The notes beneath the pieces were generated by a model, which worked only from the letters and a program-made list of their open reading frames with translations, did not search any database and was not told where the DNA came from. From Rhea pennata (taxonomy: Eukaryota > Chordata > Aves > Rheiformes > Rheidae): DNA of 64,000 bases. The stretch lies in NCBI RefSeq assembly GCF_028389875.1, contig NC_084663.1, positions 117,017,801 through 117,081,800 on the forward strand. The letters run 5' to 3'. Made by a program: the position numbers and the translations under genes. Below, in pieces: positions 50,101 to 58,975 of the stretch; positions within the stretch are counted from its first letter, which is position 1, and each line of letters starts with the position of its first letter.

Positions 50101-53100
50101 AATGATGATTCTCTCTTTAATTATAACTCTGTGGAAGAAGAGATATGCAAAAAAAACTGGGGCCTGTCTGATCAGATTAAGAAGCATTTGAGACTATCCT
50201 GTTGCTTGTAATTTGTTACTTCCTCCCACTGCATTGAGTTGTAAGGCACAAGCATCTACTACAAGTTTGTATTGGGGAGAAACTGAGTGAAATGGAATAT
50301 GAAATATTTAAGACATTAGTATTAAACAAAACCAACTTCAAACATCAAGCAGGCAAGTCCTCTTTCAAGAAATGTGACTTAAAAATTGTGCCTGCTTCTA
50401 AGGGAGCACCACCTCCCTAATGCTTTCCTTCATTTACAGAGAATAACACTGAGAGCGACATCCTGTTTGCAGCTCTTGCAAAACACACGACACAAACACA
50501 TAATGTTTCCTCGGAGAATGGAGAATGTGTTTTCATTAATGAAAAAAAGCTATTTAATGGCACTACTGAGCGTTTCTTACTATAACATAAATTATATCTT
50601 GATAATATCAATTCTCTCTCTTTTTTTGGGGGGGGGGGTTAATTCATTCTCTTAAATTAGAATATCAACAAAATAGTACAGTGTTAGGTGACATATTCAG
50701 TAGTTTCAGTTTGACTTGCACAGATACAATCTAACCATTAAGTGTATTTCACATTACTGAAACTTGCGCAAGCAAAATATGAATGTGGAAGAAGAAGAAT
50801 TAAAGCTTTTATTTTCTCAGCACTTGACATTCTAAATAAAGCTATTAGTAAAGTCAGGCTACAACCTTCTAAAAATTGTTGTAAATTTAAATTGCAGCAT
50901 TTTATGTGATATTTTTACTTGTATTCTTTCAATCTAATTTTTTACCTTTTAAAAAAATGTCTTAAGATGAAATCGGCCCTCCCATTGTAAAACTGGACAT
51001 CAGTGATGTTTTGCTCCATATCCAGATCTCTCCTCTGGGAGGATCTGAAACTAAGGCCTGGAGAGACCATTATAACTTATCTTACCGGATTCTGTATTGG
51101 AAGAATTCTTCAAATAATGAGGTATGAAGTGTCTAAATACTTAAAAACAGTATATGAAACTTGTTATGACTTAAATACTGCACAAGTTTTCCTCAAGAAG
51201 TCTATTTTCAAAAGAGGCAGATACATGGTGTATCAATCGTGAAATTCATGTAGATATTTTTCTAAAAGTTTCTTCTAAAAATCTGATTAAAAAGACTTAT
51301 CACAAAGTAGTCAAGAGATTTTAATCTTATTCTGTTGCTGTATGTAGTGTGATTTTGCAGAATTTGATCCTGTGGACAAGCCTATGGATGGCTCACTTTT
51401 GAACTGTGGCTGTAGGGTTCTTGTGATGTTGTCTGTCTTAGGGTATGACTGTGTATGCTGTCTTAATTACTGTGGTTTCAGGCTTGGCTAGCTAGTTCTT
51501 TTCTTTTTGTATTTGCAGTTTCTTAACTGTATGTGTTAAGAGATATGTTAATGAAGTCTTACATGCTATAGTTCACATTTTAATGCATCTTTCTGTATCA
51601 TTTAAACTCTTCTGATAGCAAAATATCTAAAATATCTAACTGAAATATCAGTTAGAAGTGGTTAACTTCTTACAGAATTACTTCTTCAGTTCAGCAGAGA
51701 CCAAAACTCTAATCTGGCTGAATGATTCTTACATTATTTATGTGCATCTTTTTTTCCTTCTTTTTTGCTTCCTTTCTTTTTTTTTCAGGAGGAAATGAAA
51801 ACGAAAGTGATAAAACAGACAATAGGGACAGTTTCTGATCTAGCACCCTCAACTTTGTATTGTGTAAAAGTACAAGCATTCTCAGAAACTTACAACAAAA
51901 GCAGTCATTTCAGCAAGGATGAATGCATCAGAACACCTGGAGGTAGGAAGAATTTGGGACCTGTTACACCTTGGTTTAGAATCAGTTATCTCAGATTAAT
52001 AGCTATAAACACACAGATATTATTGGGAAGATGTACTCTACGTAGATTTTATAAAAAAAAAAAAAAAAAAAAGTAATGAGTATGAATTAAACTTAGTTCT
52101 GTACAGTTAGTTTTCAATGGGCAAGCTTTAATTTCATTGTTTTTATGATATTTTTAGGGGGATACAAGGAAATACTAAATGCTTCATTTTCAGGATTATT
52201 TTGTTGTCTTAATTTTTCTGTGAATGAATTTAATTCAAAAAGAAATCCTATGCTGAAAAGCGAGGAGACAAATCATCAGACTTATTATGGGTGTAGTATT
52301 TTTAAACAGTTAATGCCAGATACTGTGTTGCAAAGTAGAATAGGGGAAGGGAAGAGGAAACTTGCAAGACTCTGCAACTTAAGCGCTGAACAACTTACAA
52401 CTGTTCAAATGAAAGTTTTCTTTGATTACTAAAATATTTTGCTGTCAAAAGCTGGATTCTGTTATTTGTACTCCATCTATTAGAGGGTCTCAAACTTAAG
52501 TTCTGGAGTTGAACCTAGCCTGTTAGAAGGCTTTCCACAGTTCCTGGGTTAATTCAGGAGGGCAGAACCCCATCTGAGTGCTGAAGTGAAATGCATCTCA
52601 CCTTTGTGCACCTTCAGTGCAAAAACTACCACTGAACTGGTGTCTAGACCACCAATATAGAGGATATGTGGAATATCTGTAGGATTGGATTTCTTCCCTG
52701 TTGGTTCATTGCTTGTTCTCATTTCATAGCCCATAGGAATTCTTATTTCTCTATCTCCACCTTTTCAAAGGAGCAAGCAGCCTCAAATTATGAACCTGTA
52801 CGCAAGAAGTAGTCGTAGATTTCCATGCATCAGGTGCTCCGTGATAACTATGTAGGTGCAGCCATTTTTTCTTGCTGTCAAATAATTGGATTGTGGTTCT
52901 GCTCTAATATACAAATGCCTATGTTCTTATATTTGATTAGTAATTTTAAATAGTAATTTATTTTTAAAATAATGATCTAAGGTATTAGAGTGGTATCATG
53001 TTTGTAATGGTTGTCATCCATGGGTATAGCATTACAAATATGAAATTTTATGATAAATACTTTAACAGATTTGAAGATCTATTCTTTAATTTTCCTAGTT

Positions 53101-56100
53101 TATGAATGCCTGAATTTAATATTTTTAATTTACCTTTTTTAGATAAAGTGGTACCTCTGATCATTTTAATAACATTCGTAAGTGCTTTGATTGCTGTCTT
53201 GCTTGGGGCAATGCTCATCATTTTTGTCCTATATCAAGCATATAATCGGATCAAGTATGTGTTCTTTCCTTCGTGTCATCCTCCTTCAAACATAGAGGTA
53301 AGATGAGATTTGTTTTCTCATTCATTGGGCAGATGTATTTTTAGAAAAATAAACTGAAAAAAACATGAAAAAGTTTTTCTCTGTATATTCTATGGCATTA
53401 CAGGTATTTACCAAGATTAACTTCATAGGTTTTAACAATAAAGTACAGAATTTCCTATAAGGGGGAAAAATGGATGGTGTTAATTTCTCAAATTCTATGA
53501 TAAGCAAAGATTTAATATTGGGGTTTTTTCTTTGGTCCATGTAAAACTATTACTAAAGATACTTTATTTCAGAGAGTACATGCATTTCTCCAATGTGAGA
53601 ATGTACTTGTGGTCTGCTGTATGAGACCAGAAATGTTTTCCTGTAGTGTTATCTGAGAGAGCATGCTTCAGCCTTTTGCCTTTTCCCTTTTAGTGCATGG
53701 CACTAAAAGGGAGCAGTGTCTTACTCACTTTTTCACTTCTTCTGGACTGCCAGCTTGATAATTTTTTCTCACTAATAGCGTTTATCTCTGCCCCCCCCCA
53801 CCCCCCCGTTTTTTTTGTTTTTTTTTTTAATTTGCTGCATTAGAACTCAGTGTTTCTTTGAAGGCTTCCTTAGAGGGAAGTAGGGAAGTCATGAATAGTG
53901 TGGAGAGATGACTAGGGATTGGGGGCAGGTTTAGCTCAGTTGGTTAGAACGTGGTGTTGCTAATGCCAAGGTTGAGGGTTCAATCCCCATATGGGCTGCA
54001 CTGAGGGTTGGACTAGATGATCTCCAGAGGTCTCTTACAACCTTACCATTCTATGATTTGTTTTAATCAGGGGGATTAGCTCAGTTGGTTACAGCGTGGT
54101 GCTGCTAATGCCAAGGTCGTGTGTTCAATCCCCGTACGGGCTATGGTGGGGGTTGGACTAGATGATCTCCAGATGTTGAGACCTGCATGGGTGAGCAAGG
54201 AGCTCTTGGCCAAATTCAGACAGAAGAAGAAAATACACAGAATGTGGAAGAGGGGACAGGCTACTTGGGAGAATTATAGGAATGCAGTCAGAGTATGTAG
54301 AGATGCTGCGAGGAAGGCTAAGGCCCATTTGGAATTGAGTGTTGCAAGGGTCAAGGACAACAGGAAAGGCTTCTTCAAATACATCAGCAGCAAGAGGAGG
54401 ACTAGGGAAAATGTGGACCCGCTACTGAATGGGGCAGGGGCCCTGGTGACAAGGGATACAGAGAAGGCAGAATTACTGAATGCCTTCTTTGCTTCAGTCT
54501 TCACTACTAAGGGCAGCCCTCAGGAATCCCAGAGCCTGGAGGCAAGGGAGAAAGTCCAGAGAAGGGAAGACTTTCCTTTGGTTGAAAAGGATAGGATTAG
54601 AGACCTTCTGGGCAGGCTAGACATCCACAAATCCACGGGCCCTGATGGAATGCACCCATGGGTGCTGAGGGAGCTGGTGGATGTTATTGCCAAGCTGCCC
54701 TCCATCATCTTTGAAAGGTCCTAGAGAACTGGGGAGGTGCCTGAGGACTGGAAGAAAGCCAATGTCACTCCAGTCTTCCAGAAGGGCAAGAAGGAGGATC
54801 CAGGCAACTATAGACCAGTCAGCCTCACCTCCATCCCTGGAAAGGTGATGGAACAGCTCATCCTGGATGTCATCTCCAGACATATGGAGGAAAAGAAGGT
54901 GATCAGGAGTAGCCAGCATGGATTCACCAAGGGGAAATCCTGCTTAACCAATCTGATAGCCTTCTATGATGGAATGACTGGCTGGGTAGATGAGGGGAGA
55001 GCAGTGGACGTTGTGTACCTTGACTTCAGCAAGGCTTTTGACACTGTCTCCCATAACATCCTCCTAGAGAAGCTCAGGAAGTGTGGGTTAGACGAGTGGA
55101 CAGTGAGGTGGATTGAGAACTGACTGAAAGGCAGAGCTCAGAGGGTTGTCATCAGTGGGGCAGAGTCTAGCAGCAGGCCTGTGGCTAGTGGAGTTCCCCA
55201 GGGCTCAGTACTGGGTCCAGACTTGTTCAGCTTATTCATCAGTGACCTGGACGAGGGGACAGAGTGCCTCCTCAGCAAGTTGGCTGATGATACCAAGCTG
55301 GGAGGAGTGGCTGATACCCCTGAGGGCTGTGCTGCCATTCAGAGAGACCTGGACAGGCTGGAGAGCTGGGCAGAGAGGAACCTCCTGACGTTTGACAAGG
55401 GCAAGTGCAGAGTCCTGTACCTAGGGAGGAACAACCCCATGCACCAGTACAGGCTGGGGGCTGACCTGCTGGAGAGCAGCTCTGCAGAGAAAGACCTGGG
55501 AGTGCTGGTGGATGACAAGTTGATCGTGAGCCACCAGCATGCCCTTGTGGCGAAGAAGGCCAATGGTCTCCTGGGGTGCATTAGGAGGAGTGTTGCCAGC
55601 AGGTTGAGGGAGGTGATCCTGCCCCTCTACTCAGCCCTGGGGAGGCCTCGTCTCGAGGACTGTGTCCAGTTCTGGGCTCCCCAGCGCAAGAGAGACATGG
55701 AGCTACTGCAGAGAGTCCAGCGTAGGGCTAGGAAGATGATCCAAGGGCTGGAGCACCTGCCCTATGAGGAATGGCTGCGAGAGCTGGGCCTCTTCAGCCT
55801 GGGGAAGAGAAGCCTGAGGGGGGATCTTATCAGTGTGTACAAGTACCTGAAGGGAGGGTGTCCAGGGGACGGGGACAAACTCTTTCCAGTTGTCCCGTGC
55901 AACAGAACAAGAGGCAATGGGCAAAAACTGAACCACAGGGAAGTTCCGCCTGACCGTGAGGAGGAATTTCTTCACTGTGAGAGTGATGGAGCACTGGACC
56001 AGGTTGCCCAGAGAGGCTGTGGAGTCTCCTCTAGAGCTCTTCAAGGCCTACCTGGATGCAACCCTGTCTAACATGCTCTAGGTGACCCTGCTGAGCGGGG

Positions 56101-57593
56101 AGGTTAGACTAGATGATCTCCAGAGGTCCCTTCCAACCTTACTGATTCTATGATTCTGTGATTGATACACTGTTTTCTGACTCCTCCATTAATAGAATTA
56201 CAGGGCATCAAATTGATTTATTAGGAGCCACATTCAAAACAAGAGCCTCTTCAGGCAGTGGGACCAGTGGGTGTCTTAGCCAAAAGAAATTGTAGGTGCA
56301 AAACCAGTTATTTGAATCAATGACATGCTCATGGAAGAGAATTCCCCTGAAGGGTCACTAAATTAAAAGAATCTACATTTGGAAGCTGAAGAATTGGAAG
56401 CTGGGATTGTGCTTCCATCCTTTTGCTATCTGTGAAGTTCATATTGCGTCTTTTACCCTCCTTCCATGTATTTGCATTGCCTGAGAGGCCACATGGTTCA
56501 AAAAGTGTTTTTATTACCTGTCCTGTAAACTTGGAGGAGGAAAAAATGCAAGCCCAATCTTTAGAGGAAGTTTGCTGTAGCAGGCAGTAGATGCTTCCAC
56601 TGTTACCTGAGCTCTGGTGGTCTGGATGGTTAAATTCCTTGAAAAGGGCATATGTTCCGTTTCCAGCTCTGCTTGGCACAGTGCACTGCTTACTAGTGAT
56701 CTCATTGTGGAATGAACGGAGTGACACAAGTGTGGTGCATTTTGAAATGTAGCGAGAACTGCTCTTCCCTGAGCTTTCTTTGATGTCACTCTGAACATTG
56801 ATTCGAGCAGTGTATGGCCTTCTTAACATGTATCTTCTTCTTACTGAAGCTGTTAAGATGTATAGGATACAGTTATTTCTAGAGCCTTAAAAGACTTGGT
56901 GTCCTACTGTACCCAACAGCTCGCTTTCTCATGTTTCCTTCAAACTTTACTTTTCAACTAATCATCATTTGTAGACTTTGCAAACAGATACCCATCACCC
57001 GCTTGCTATCATGTGTTCTTTGAGAATGTTCTAAATTGGGATTTTTCTTTAGTTCTCGAGTCTAGCTTCCTAAGGCTAGGATCAATGAAATACTATAATT
57101 ATATAGAGGATTGACAACCACAAAAATAGCAAAAAAAAAGTTGGCATTAAAGTGTTATAGTCATCCTGTAGTTCTTTAATATATTAATGCAGCTAAACTT
57201 CATTCTAACTTCCAGTTTGTTGGGGAAACAAATTGTGTATTAAAGGTAGAAAACCCAACAATGCTACAGAATACAATAAAGCAGATTTCTGCAGCTGCTG
57301 TGTAGAACGGGACCATTATTTAGGTATTATATATGATTATTTCTCTTCTGCTTCTCTTTTTGCAGGATCTTGGAGGACTACCTTTCAGCAGTCCATACAT
57401 GTTAACTGAAGAAGAGCCAACAGAAAAGTTTTCCATAATTGAAAGTATCATCACAGAAGAAACAAATCAAATTGATTTTAAAGACTACAAACATTCTAAA
57501 CAGAGCAGTCGAGATTCAGGAAATTATTCTAATGATGATGACACTTCAGGGAGCAAAGTGTCAGAAGAAGTGCTAGAAAAGGAAATAGTATAA
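31878..57593 (+). CDS. IFNAR1: Interferon alpha/beta receptor subunit 1
   Basis: Signal-transducing chain of the type I interferon receptor; binds TYK2. Eleven coding exons: 31878-31947, 41363-41483, 43542-43735, 44379-44536, 45584-45731, 48081-48195, 49078-49280, 50967-51121, 51789-51942, 53143-53297 and 57366-57593. All have GT-AG borders and closing phases and give 566 codons, near the usual 557-590. Residues 1-23 are a signal peptide. Four fibronectin-III subdomains follow, two exons each: about 24-128, 129-230, 231-336 and 337-439; the second and fourth open with IGPP. A transmembrane helix lies at about 442-470. The tail has YVFF (478-481), the AP2 endocytic motif masked by TYK2 in mammals, and DSGNYS (541-546), the beta-TrCP phosphodegron of IFNAR1. 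The start at 31878 has G at -3 and +4 and leads straight into the signal peptide. CR1 copies lie in introns 1, 2 and 10. Confidence 0.95.
32015..32117 (+). repeat. GC-rich tandem repeat, period about 35-36, three copies
   Basis: GGCTCG starts at 32015, 32051 and 32086, each followed by a version of CGCCGCGGCCGTTGGCGAAG and a GGGGTCG-type spacer. It lies just inside IFNAR1 intron 1, in the CpG island. Confidence 0.85.
34086..34700 (+). mobile_element. Ancient CR1-like fragment in IFNAR1 intron 1
   Basis: Degraded CR1 strings in order: CTTGACAAACTGGAGAAACA, ATGTGCAAGGCTCTATGTTT, AAATACAGAATGAGAAGGGA, GTAGTTCTGCCAAGCAAAGA, and GGAGAATTCAGCC-like remnants further on. Sense to the gene. Divergence is high and the ends are approximate. 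Confidence 0.6.
37930..37948. repeat. TA dinucleotide repeat
   Basis: About nine TA units after a T run, in IFNAR1 intron 1. Confidence 0.85.
39058..39186. repeat. Pyrimidine-rich (CT/CCCT) tract
   Basis: Degenerate CTCTCT, TCCC and CCTC units over about 130 bases in IFNAR1 intron 1. Confidence 0.7.
41223..41239 (+). repeat. Poly-G run of 17
   Basis: Seventeen G in a row, 123 bases before IFNAR1 exon 2. Confidence 0.85.
41363..41483 (+). CDS. IFNAR1: IFNAR1 exon 2
   Basis: Acceptor GGTAG ends at 41362; donor GTAAGT at 41484. Encodes [20 protein letters not shown] then LRWNY, the first half of subdomain 1 with the typical FTLRW strand and an N-glycosylation sequon. Confidence 0.9.
41484..43541 (+). 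other. IFNAR1 intron 2
   Basis: Contains an antisense CR1 copy at 42258-42915. The rest is AT-rich with nothing recognised. Confidence 0.7.
42258..42915 (-). mobile_element. CR1 LINE 3' fragment, antisense in IFNAR1 intron 2
   Basis: Read on the minus strand it runs from GGGAGTGCTGGTGGATGACA through an open frame (42911 down to 42339; contains [20 protein letters not shown] and [15 protein letters not shown]) to the CR1 end with TGATTCTATGATTCTGC at 42258. 5'-truncated. The open frame and close match to the copy at 54-56 kb mark it as young. Its 5' junction carries a run of 11 C (G on +). Confidence 0.92.
43542..43735 (+). CDS. IFNAR1: IFNAR1 exon 3
   Basis: Acceptor TTAAAG ends at 43541; donor GTATGA at 43736. 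Encodes [20 protein letters not shown] and [14 protein letters not shown], closing subdomain 1. Phase 2 in, phase 1 out. Confidence 0.92.
44379..44536 (+). CDS. IFNAR1: IFNAR1 exon 4
   Basis: Acceptor TTTACAG ends at 44378; donor GTATAA at 44537. Encodes [20 protein letters not shown] and [13 protein letters not shown], the first half of subdomain 2. Confidence 0.92.
45584..45731 (+). CDS. IFNAR1: IFNAR1 exon 5
   Basis: Acceptor CTTGCAG ends at 45583; donor GTACAA at 45732. Encodes [16 protein letters not shown] and PIHCIKTT, with the paired cysteines closing subdomain 2. Confidence 0.92.
47080..47117. repeat. Poly-T run of about 38
   Basis: Uninterrupted T run in IFNAR1 intron 5, followed at about 47152-47167 by an A run. 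No transposon body was recognised beside it. Confidence 0.85.
48081..48195 (+). CDS. IFNAR1: IFNAR1 exon 6
   Basis: Acceptor GTGCAG ends at 48080; donor GTGAGT at 48196. Encodes [18 protein letters not shown] and [10 protein letters not shown], the start of subdomain 3. Confidence 0.9.
49078..49280 (+). CDS. IFNAR1: IFNAR1 exon 7
   Basis: Acceptor TTCTAG ends at 49077; donor GTAAGC at 49281. Encodes [19 protein letters not shown] and [20 protein letters not shown], closing subdomain 3. Confidence 0.92.
49848..49894. repeat. Hairpin with 14-base perfect arms
   Basis: AACTGTAAAAGCTT at 49848-49861 and its exact reverse complement at 49881-49894, with a 19-base loop. In IFNAR1 intron 7. Confidence 0.8.
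50967..51121 (+). CDS. IFNAR1: IFNAR1 exon 8
   Basis: Acceptor CTTAAG ends at 50966; donor GTATGA at 51122. Encodes [18 protein letters not shown] and [15 protein letters not shown], the start of subdomain 4. Confidence 0.92.
51789..51942 (+). CDS. IFNAR1: IFNAR1 exon 9
   Basis: Acceptor TTTCAG ends at 51788; donor GTAGGA at 51943. Encodes [20 protein letters not shown] and DECIRTPG, closing subdomain 4. Confidence 0.92.
53143..53297 (+). CDS. IFNAR1: IFNAR1 exon 10, transmembrane segment
   Basis: Acceptor TTTTAG ends at 53142; donor GTAAGA at 53298. Encodes [20 protein letters not shown] and further hydrophobic residues, then [19 protein letters not shown], the juxtamembrane TYK2-binding part with the YVFF endocytic motif. 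Confidence 0.93.
53685..53711. repeat. Near-perfect palindrome, 12-base arms
   Basis: CCCTTTTAGTGC, then ATG, then GCACTAAAAGGG. In IFNAR1 intron 10. Confidence 0.85.
53921..54058 (+). mobile_element. tRNA-Ile-derived SINE with CR1-like tail
   Basis: The head resembles tRNA-Ile: an A box TTAGCTCAGTTGGTTAGA from 53931, GTGGTG, then TAATGCCAAGG and a B box GGTTCAATCC at 53977-53986. The tail is GGTTGGACTAGATGATCTCC, AGAGGTCTCTTACAACC, and CCATTCTATGATTTG, like the CR1 3' end, which would let it use CR1 machinery. tRNA-Ile/CR1 SINEs of this design are described from passerine birds (TguSINE1 type); assigning this copy to that family is inference. Confidence 0.8.
54070..54172 (+). mobile_element. 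Second tRNA-Ile SINE head, joined to CR1
   Basis: A box TAGCTCAGTTGG at 54077-54088 and B box GTTCAATCCC at 54123-54132, then GGTTGGACTAGATGATCTCC and AG. At 54173 the SINE tail stops and CR1 internal coding sequence begins. The rest of the SINE tail is not found after the CR1. Confidence 0.8.
54173..56161 (+). mobile_element. Young CR1 LINE, 5'-truncated, with nearly intact reverse transcriptase frame
   Basis: A single frame runs from the SINE junction to 56071 with only two stops (54722-54724 and 55121-55123) and no frameshift. It shows reverse transcriptase motifs in order: [54 protein letters not shown] and LADDTKLGG (the position before ADD is L rather than the usual F/Y). It then has the CR1 C-terminal region and an end in GATTCTATGATTCTGTG. 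It is sense to IFNAR1, in intron 10. The endonuclease domain and 5' UTR are missing. Not expected to make an active enzyme. Confidence 0.95.
55652..56347 (+). repeat. Left arm of a 696-base inverted duplication
   Basis: Equals the reverse complement of 60916-61611 over its whole length, with 3 mismatches and no indel by direct comparison. It begins at CTCGAG inside the CR1, includes the CR1 3' end (to about 56161), and continues through about 185 bases of non-repeat flank to AATTCCCC. Confidence 0.95.
57366..57593 (+). CDS. IFNAR1: IFNAR1 exon 11, cytoplasmic tail with degron
   Basis: Acceptor TTGCAG ends at 57365; TAA at 57591-57593. Encodes [20 protein letters not shown] and then [26 protein letters not shown] is the phosphodegron recognised by SCF beta-TrCP in IFNAR1. 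This exon lies between the two arms of the inverted duplication. Confidence 0.95.
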   Translation, partial: DLGGLPFSSPYMLTEEEPTEKFSIIESIITEETNQIDFKDYKHSKQSSRDSGNYSNDDDTSGSKVSEEVLEKEIV

Positions 57594-58975
57594 CTTAAGA
57601 AAATAAAACTCAAATGTTGGACTTGCAGTATATCAAGCACTTAAACTTTTTTATTATGAAGGTCTCGAGCTAATGAAGACAGGATGACTTTGGGTTCTGG
57701 GTGCTGAAGCTCCCAAATCTGAAATTTGCTAATGGAAAGTTAGAAAGTTACATTCCTTCTCTGCTGCAAGAGGACTCAAATCAAAGCACAATTGACTTCT
57801 AGTAACTTAGGCCATTTTGACGGAATTTTCTGCTTATGATAAAAAGAGTGCCATTTGAACAAAGGAGCAGATCTGTACGCTTTGTATACTTGAACCTGGT
57901 AACATCGATGAGACTCTACTGACGTTCTGCAAAAAGTTTCTCACTATTTAGGAGACTGAAGCATCAAAATCCAGTGTTGAATTTTTGTGTATTCACACAA
58001 GCAGGAGGAAATCGTTGCCTAATAGGATTTTAAGAACTTCTCTGACCTCTTCTCCCAGCCCCCTTGGGGCAGTGTTTTTTAGCTCGATGGGTCCACAGCA
58101 AAGGATATAAAGAGAGCAATAGCCTCAGCGAGGTGCCTCCTCTGAGCCTACTCGTAGAGTTCCTTGTGGCCGATGCTGCGGGATGCTCCTGGTGCCTGCT
58201 CTCCTGCTCATATATCTGTGTCCCTGCATCAGGGTGCTCTCCTCACACAGTGCTCAGTGATCTGGGCGAGTATGGGTGGGGGGACGGAGCAGGAAGGAGG
58301 TTCACTCTGCTTAACTATGAAGAAAAGTTGTAACAGTGGAAGCTCGTTTGACCAAATTATTTTGCACCACATGTAGGACAACAATGAATGTCCAAGCCAT
58401 GTGTACACTTCAGGAAGAAAACATATTATTAATTTAATGACAAGGCATGTTAAGAGGCATATTCTTAATTTTGCTTCTTTTTTGTTTTGTGGTTAGATAC
58501 CCAGAAGTGTAAAATATTTACTTCTTAATGAGTTTTATTTAGAAACGTGACTCTCTCTTAACAAAGAAGGAACTGATTTCTGTAATTAGAAGGACTCAAG
58601 TTGCATTAAGAATATATCCTAACAGAGTGGTGAGGATATTTGTCATTCAAAACTTTCTCAATTTGGTCTCATTTTATTAACAGACTTTTCTTTCTACAAA
58701 ATACCAGAATATGCTGCAATAACATTTTTCCATTTGCATATCACTTTCTTTTTTTATCCTAATTTTTAATGGTTTATTTTTTATGAAGAAATTGATTTAG
58801 AGTAAGCTGAGTTTTTTGAGTTTCGTATGGATTTTTTTATTGTAACAAGCAGCTTTTAGTTCTTGTTGATGTTTAATTTTTTTTAATTTCAAATATGTGA
58901 TATAATTTTATAAATATCCTTGTGTTCTTTGGAGAACATAATAAATTTTGCACATTTATGTATTTATTCCCTTCT
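57594..58975 (+). other. IFNAR1 3' UTR
   Basis: AT-rich sequence between the stop codon and the likely poly(A) site. AT-rich stretches with ATTTA-like pieces lie near its end. No transposon was recognised. Confidence 0.55.
58940..58945 (+). terminator. IFNAR1 poly(A) signal
   Basis: AATAAA about 1.35 kb after the stop, followed by TTTTGCACATTTATGTATTT. An earlier AATAAA at 57602-57607 is only 9 bases after the stop codon and is a less likely main site. Confidence 0.65.

Larger units (their letters stand above)
43736..53142 (+). other. IFNAR1 introns 3 to 9
   Basis: Introns at 43736-44378, 44537-45583, 45732-48080, 48196-49077, 49281-50966, 51122-51788 and 51943-53142. They are AT-rich. I saw no transposon, RNA gene or additional exon. 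They hold poly-G runs of 11 (44934-44944, 45500-45510, 50628-50638), a T run of 38 (47080-47117), and short hairpins at 43931-43954 and 49848-49894. Confidence 0.6.
53298..57365 (+). other. IFNAR1 intron 10, rich in retrotransposons
   Basis: Contains a palindrome, a SINE, a second SINE head joined to a young CR1, and the left arm of an inverted duplication. The remaining part (about 56348-57365) shows no recognised element. Confidence 0.75.

Noticed and set aside
53921-54172. Functional tRNA-Ile genes
   Set aside because: The tRNA-like heads continue into CR1-like tails, the anticodon arm is altered and the copies are in tandem inside an intron; SINEs explain them better.
55703-56044. Antisense open frames within CR1 copies (also 42366-42710 and 61219-61560)
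   Set aside because: They are mirror frames of the CR1 coding strand and recur in every copy for that reason.
57602-57607. AATAAA just after the IFNAR1 stop as main poly(A) signal
   Set aside because: Only 9 bases after the stop codon; the signal at 58940 has better spacing and downstream sequence.
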